Source: Paenibacillus silvisoli
GTDB lineage: Bacteria > Bacillota > Bacilli > Paenibacillales > Paenibacillaceae
Length of the DNA: 64,000 nt
Assembly (NCBI RefSeq): GCF_030866765.1
Contig: NZ_CP133017.1
Coordinates: forward strand, 2,013,001-2,077,000
Direction: 5' to 3'
Made by a program: the position numbers and the translations under genes. The notes beneath the pieces are model-generated. The model made no database searches. It was not told where the DNA came from and was given only the letters and a program-made list of their open reading frames with translations. The number at the start of each line of letters is the position of its first letter. Positions within the stretch are counted from its first letter, which is position 1. This document shows positions 61,145 to 64,000 of this stretch, piece by piece.

Positions 61145-62581
61145 ATGGAAAACTTCCTGCTGTGGGGATTTTATTTTTTAACGTTTTACGCATTTTTACC
61201 CGGAATCATCAGTCGTACATTTGGTTTTCGCGTATTTAAACGGGGACGCGCGGAGCGGGAAATCGCCTTGACGTTCGACGACGGGCCCGATCCGGTTTAC
61301 ACGCCTCAATTGCTTGATTTATTGAAGAAATACGATGCGAAGGCAACGTTTTTTGTCGTCGGCATTCATGCGGAGCGTCATCCGGAGCTCCTGAAACGGA
61401 TGCATGACGAAGGTCATGTAATCGGCATTCATAACTACGTGCACAAGTCCAATTGGCTGATGCGTCCGGGCACGGTGAAGAAGCAAATTCACCGCACATC
61501 GGAAATCATACGCAAGGCTACAGGCGTTCGTTCGGCTTATTACCGGCCGCCATGGGGCATCGTCAATTTGTTTGATTTCTCGAATCTGGGCTATCTTCAA
61601 ATCATTCTATGGTCAGCTTTGTTCGGCGACTGGCGCAAGCGGGTTGGGGCCGAGCGGCTGCAGAAACGGATGATGAAGAAGCTTCGTCCCGGCGAGGTAC
61701 TGCTGCTTCACGATTGCGGCGATACCTTCGGCGCGGATGAAGAAGCGCCGGCGAACATGCTCATTGCGCTTGAAGCTTTCCTGCAAGCGGGCCGCGAACG
61801 CGATTATCGTTTCATCCACATTACGGAAATGATCGCTCTGACGGATCAGCAGCGGGGCAAGGCGAAAGCGCCTGCAACGCACAGCTGGCCGAAACGGGCG
61901 ATGATCGCGTGCTGGATGGGCTGGGAACGGCTGTTTAACCTCGTGTTCCGGGTCAAATCCGGCGGCGATGATTCCATCTTCCATGTGCGGCTCGTTCCTT
62001 ATCCGGGACGGACGCTTGAGCTGACGGACGGCAGACGCATCGAGCACAAGGATCCGGTAGTGGAGCTTCACTTTGATAACCATAAGCTGCTGAAAATGAT
62101 GACCGAGTCGCGCTCGATGATGCATGTGGCGATCATGCTCATTCGGGAAGTGCAGAAGGGGATGCCGAAGCTTGCCCAGCAGCTGGCGGGAAACAAAGAG
62201 TATGAGCATGCAAAAGGGCTTTACGGTGTCAGCATGATCAACCGCGGAGCGGAGCAGTTCGGATTTAGCGTGCTGCCCATTCCGAAAGGACTGTTCGACG
62301 TATCGACGCGGCTTTATTTGAAGCTTCTGCTGCGCGTGCTGCATCCTTCTGGCAAGAAGCGGTTGACCGAGCAAGGCTCGCGGCTCGATCCGCGCATCAT
62401 CGCGATGTCGATGGAGACGTTCTGGGAGCGCTACGGAGCGGAAGCGGACTTGGGCTCGCGCTGGAAGGCGCCGAAGCCGAAGACGTTCGAAGCGAAGCTT
62501 CATCAAAGCGCGCGTACAGGGCTTGCCCCAACGGCGTACGATAATCCGAATACGGCAGGAGCGGGCGAGTTTACGCCGTAA
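61145..62581 (+). CDS. NodB-type polysaccharide deacetylase with YkoP-like C-terminal domain
   Basis: The 478-residue protein has an N-terminal TM helix (about 5-22) and a NodB domain (about 38-240). Motif 1 TFDDGPDPVYT is near residue 43, motif 2 HVIGIHNYVHKSNW near 93 (H-x3-H pattern), motif 3 YYRPPWG near 130 and the motif 5 HDC near 195. A second, unrelated domain of about 200 residues (270-450) reads like the B. subtilis YkoP family and follows with FHVRLVPYPGRTLELTDG. It likely modifies a membrane-linked glycan at the envelope. The ATG at 61145 is set by GGGGTGG upstream; a 26-residue longer reading is not kept. Confidence 0.88.
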   Translation: MENFLLWGFYFLTFYAFLPGIISRTFGFRVFKRGRAEREIALTFDDGPDPVYTPQLLDLLKKYDAKATFFVVGIHAERHPELLKRMHDEGHVIGIHNYVHKSNWLMRPGTVKKQIHRTSEIIRKATGVRSAYYRPPWGIVNLFDFSNLGYLQIILWSALFGDWRKRVGAERLQKRMMKKLRPGEVLLLHDCGDTFGADEEAPANMLIALEAFLQAGRERDYRFIHITEMIALTDQQRGKAKAPATHSWPKRAMIACWMGWERLFNLVFRVKSGGDDSIFHVRLVPYPGRTLELTDGRRIEHKDPVVELHFDNHKLLKMMTESRSMMHVAIMLIREVQKGMPKLAQQLAGNKEYEHAKGLYGVSMINRGAEQFGFSVLPIPKGLFDVSTRLYLKLLLRVLHPSGKKRLTEQGSRLDPRIIAMSMETFWERYGAEADLGSRWKAPKPKTFEAKLHQSARTGLAPTAYDNPNTAGAGEFTP

Positions 62582-62600
62582 CGTTCATGCCGGCTCAGCA

Positions 62601-62636
62601 AGAAGGGCACCCCATACGACGGGGCGCCCTTCTTTG
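62601..62636. terminator. Bidirectional terminator after the deacetylase gene
   Basis: AGAAGGGCACCCC (62601-62613) pairs with GGGGCGCCCTTCT (62621-62633) with one mismatch, then TTTG. Confidence 0.85.
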
Positions 62637-62650
62637 CTGTCTGCCTGCGC

Positions 62651-63265
62651 TTAGAGATTGATGTACCGTTCGAAGATGGCGCCGAAATCTTTCGATTTAT
62701 ACTGTTTCTGCGATTCGTTCAGCCAATTAAAGGCGAATTGATTGATCGACTTGAATTGCTCGGCCAGATCGATTTCGGCTTTATGGATTTGACTGACGGT
62801 CGAGGAGGCGAGCTCTAGGCTCTGTCTCGCGTATCCGAGCGAAATTTCGTTATCGTGCGTAATTTCGGCAATTTTAATGAGTGCTTTATACAGATCCTTG
62901 ATTTCCTCAATGTGCTTCTTATGCACGTCGATGGAGAATGGCGTTCCGCCAAGATTGAATTTGATTTCGACGTCCAGATCGACCGTGCCGGCCGTTTCCA
63001 AATACACGCTGGAAATTTTGTGCGTGCTGTAATTGTAGCGGTGCAGCATCCGTTTCTTGCTGATTGCGCTCGTACCGTCAAGGTGAATGAGCGCTTGATT
63101 CGTGAAGCAATATTCATCGGACTTCGATTTAATCAGAAAATAAATTTTCTCGTTGTCCTCATGGAGCACATAATCGTCGGCATCTACTTTATCGTAGTTT
63201 TCCGGTTTGATGACGGCGCCAACGTCACTTAATCCAAGCAAATCGGCCGCTACTTTTCCAAACAT
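62651..63265 (-). CDS. PH-domain protein, YvbH-like
   Basis: The 204-residue cytosolic protein starts MFGKVAADLLGLSDVGAVI and has a bacterial PH-like domain (about 15-125) with VLHEDNEKIYFLIKSKSDEYCFTNQALIHLDG and DLDVEIKFNLGGTPFSIDV, followed by a helical oligomerisation tail (about 130-204). This matches the YvbH group of B. subtilis, whose role is unknown. GGAGGG lies 7-8 bp before the ATG at 63265; 28 longer in-frame residues overlap the upstream terminator and are discarded. Confidence 0.78.
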   Translation of the reverse strand: MFGKVAADLLGLSDVGAVIKPENYDKVDADDYVLHEDNEKIYFLIKSKSDEYCFTNQALIHLDGTSAISKKRMLHRYNYSTHKISSVYLETAGTVDLDVEIKFNLGGTPFSIDVHKKHIEEIKDLYKALIKIAEITHDNEISLGYARQSLELASSTVSQIHKAEIDLAEQFKSINQFAFNWLNESQKQYKSKDFGAIFERYINL

Positions 63266-63284
63266 GCATATCCCTCCGTTAAAT

Positions 63285-63332
63285 GAAAAAATCGCCCTGC
63301 GTGTGAACTGACAACTAGTCATACGCAGGGCG
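63285..63332 (-). terminator. Terminator of ilvD
   Basis: On the minus strand ACGCCCTGCG and CGCAGGGCGT-type arms (63323-63332 with 63293-63302) form a 10-bp stem, followed by a T-run from the A-tract 63285-63291. Confidence 0.85.
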
Positions 63333-63362
63333 TTTCGATTTTGTTTCACATTCGGCGCAAAA

Positions 63363-64000
63363 TTAATTGAATTTTAGGACGCCGCCGGTGCTTGCGTTCG
63401 TTACCAGGTGAGAGTAGCGCGCAAGATAGCCTTTTTGGATTTTGGATTCGAACCCTTTCCAATTCGCGCGGCGGGCTTCGAACTCCTCGTCGCTGATCAG
63501 CAGGTTCATTTCGTTGTTGTTCAAGTCAAGCTCGACAAGATCGCCGTCTTGAACGAATGCGATCGGTCCGCCTTCGGCCGCTTCCGGGGAAACGTGGCCG
63601 ATGCTGATGCCGCGGGATGCGCCGGAGAAACGGCCGTCCGTTACGAGGCCGACCTTCGCGCCAAGACCCATGCCTACGATTTGCGAAGTTGGCGCAAGCA
63701 TTTCAGGCATGCCAGGGCCGCCTTTCGGTCCTTCGTAGCGGATGACAACGACGTGGCCTTCTTTGACTTTGCCGTTCGCGATGCCGTGCAGCGCATCGTC
63801 CTGCGAATCGAAGCAGATAGCAGGGCCTTTGTGGTAGCCGCCTACGGATTTATCGACGGCGCCTACTTTGATGATCGCGCCGCGCGGTGCGAGGTTGCCG
63901 AACAGAACGGCCAGACCGCCGCGTTCGCTATGCGGGTTGTCCAACGTGTGGATAACGTCCGTGTCCAAAATATCGTGGCCGGCTACGTTCTCGCGCAGCG
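63363..64000 (-). CDS. ilvD: Dihydroxy-acid dehydratase, C-terminal part
   Basis: The C-terminal 212 residues of IlvD, cut off by the right edge. The enzyme dehydrates dihydroxy-acids in valine, leucine and isoleucine synthesis with an iron-sulfur cluster. Recognisable parts are [23 protein letters not shown], the [17 protein letters not shown] segment, [27 protein letters not shown] and the terminal [14 protein letters not shown] terminator follows it and separates it from the YvbH-like gene. Confidence 0.97.
   Translation of the reverse strand, partial: LRENVAGHDILDTDVIHTLDNPHSERGGLAVLFGNLAPRGAIIKVGAVDKSVGGYHKGPAICFDSQDDALHGIANGKVKEGHVVVIRYEGPKGGPGMPEMLAPTSQIVGMGLGAKVGLVTDGRFSGASRGISIGHVSPEAAEGGPIAFVQDGDLVELDLNNNEMNLLISDEEFEARRANWKGFESKIQKGYLARYSHLVTNASTGGVLKFN

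Overview
The window reads as chromosomal DNA of a spore-forming, moderately GC-rich Bacillales bacterium, most likely Paenibacillus or a close relative (inference). The grounds are a GerA-type germinant receptor operon, a YjcZ-type sporulation peptide, a YtpB-type terpene synthase, AGGAGG-type ribosome binding sites with frequent TTG and GTG starts, and three families of palindrome-containing tandem repeats between genes. No phage, transposase, integrase, cas or rRNA/tRNA gene was seen. Almost all of the window is ordinary core or near-core genome.

Layout. 1-4.1 kb: probable accA tail, pyruvate kinase, thioesterase, fxsA and an AI-2E-type permease. 4.2-7.9 kb: tail-to-tail ppk and ppx (polyphosphate synthesis and breakdown), with a candidate PhoP box before ppk. 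8.0-11.9 kb: citZ-icd-mdh TCA operon with a CcpC-like dyad and hairpins in both spacers. 11.9-17.7 kb: recQ, a small membrane protein, a 4 x 41-bp hairpin repeat, a PfkB sugar kinase abutting a DeoR regulator, and an NHL propeller protein. 17.7-24.5 kb: nagB-nagA, type 2 IPP isomerase (fni) and gerA-gerB-gerC. 24.6-30.9 kb: methyltransferase, MBL hydrolase, CapA-like protein, GDPD, GAF/HD-GYP protein and a DUF92 membrane protein. 30.9-37.7 kb: a 52-bp degenerate palindromic tandem repeat, then an ABC efflux-type operon (ATPase, lipoprotein adaptor, large FtsX-type permease, a second ATPase with an AbrB-like tail, FMN reductase). 37.8-46 kb: pepF, small ORFs, methyltransferase, cold-shock gene, CoiA-like protein, and overlapping MFS and MATE-type transporter genes. 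46-53.7 kb: YtpB-like synthase, pfkA, FMN reductase, DUF4015 protein, a third intergenic repeat, YitT-type protein, CshA-like helicase and YjcZ peptide. 53.9-64 kb: YesL-like protein, a structured RNA gene that may be 6S RNA, tpx, rhomboid protease, LysR regulator, class B PBP, a second AI-2E-type permease, a NodB-YkoP-like protein, a YvbH-like protein and the ilvD C-terminus.

How the genes fit together. Central carbon metabolism is well represented (pfkA, pyk, citZ, icd, mdh, nagAB, the PfkB kinase). Envelope and spore functions are spread through it (ger operon, PBP, NodB deacetylase, CapA, DUF4015). The least conventional items are the dual-ATPase ABC operon with an AbrB-like domain fused to one ATPase, the three repeat arrays, the structured RNA at 54.78-55.0 kb, and the predicted PhoP control of ppk. 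All functional calls are from reading motifs and gene order; no database search was run.
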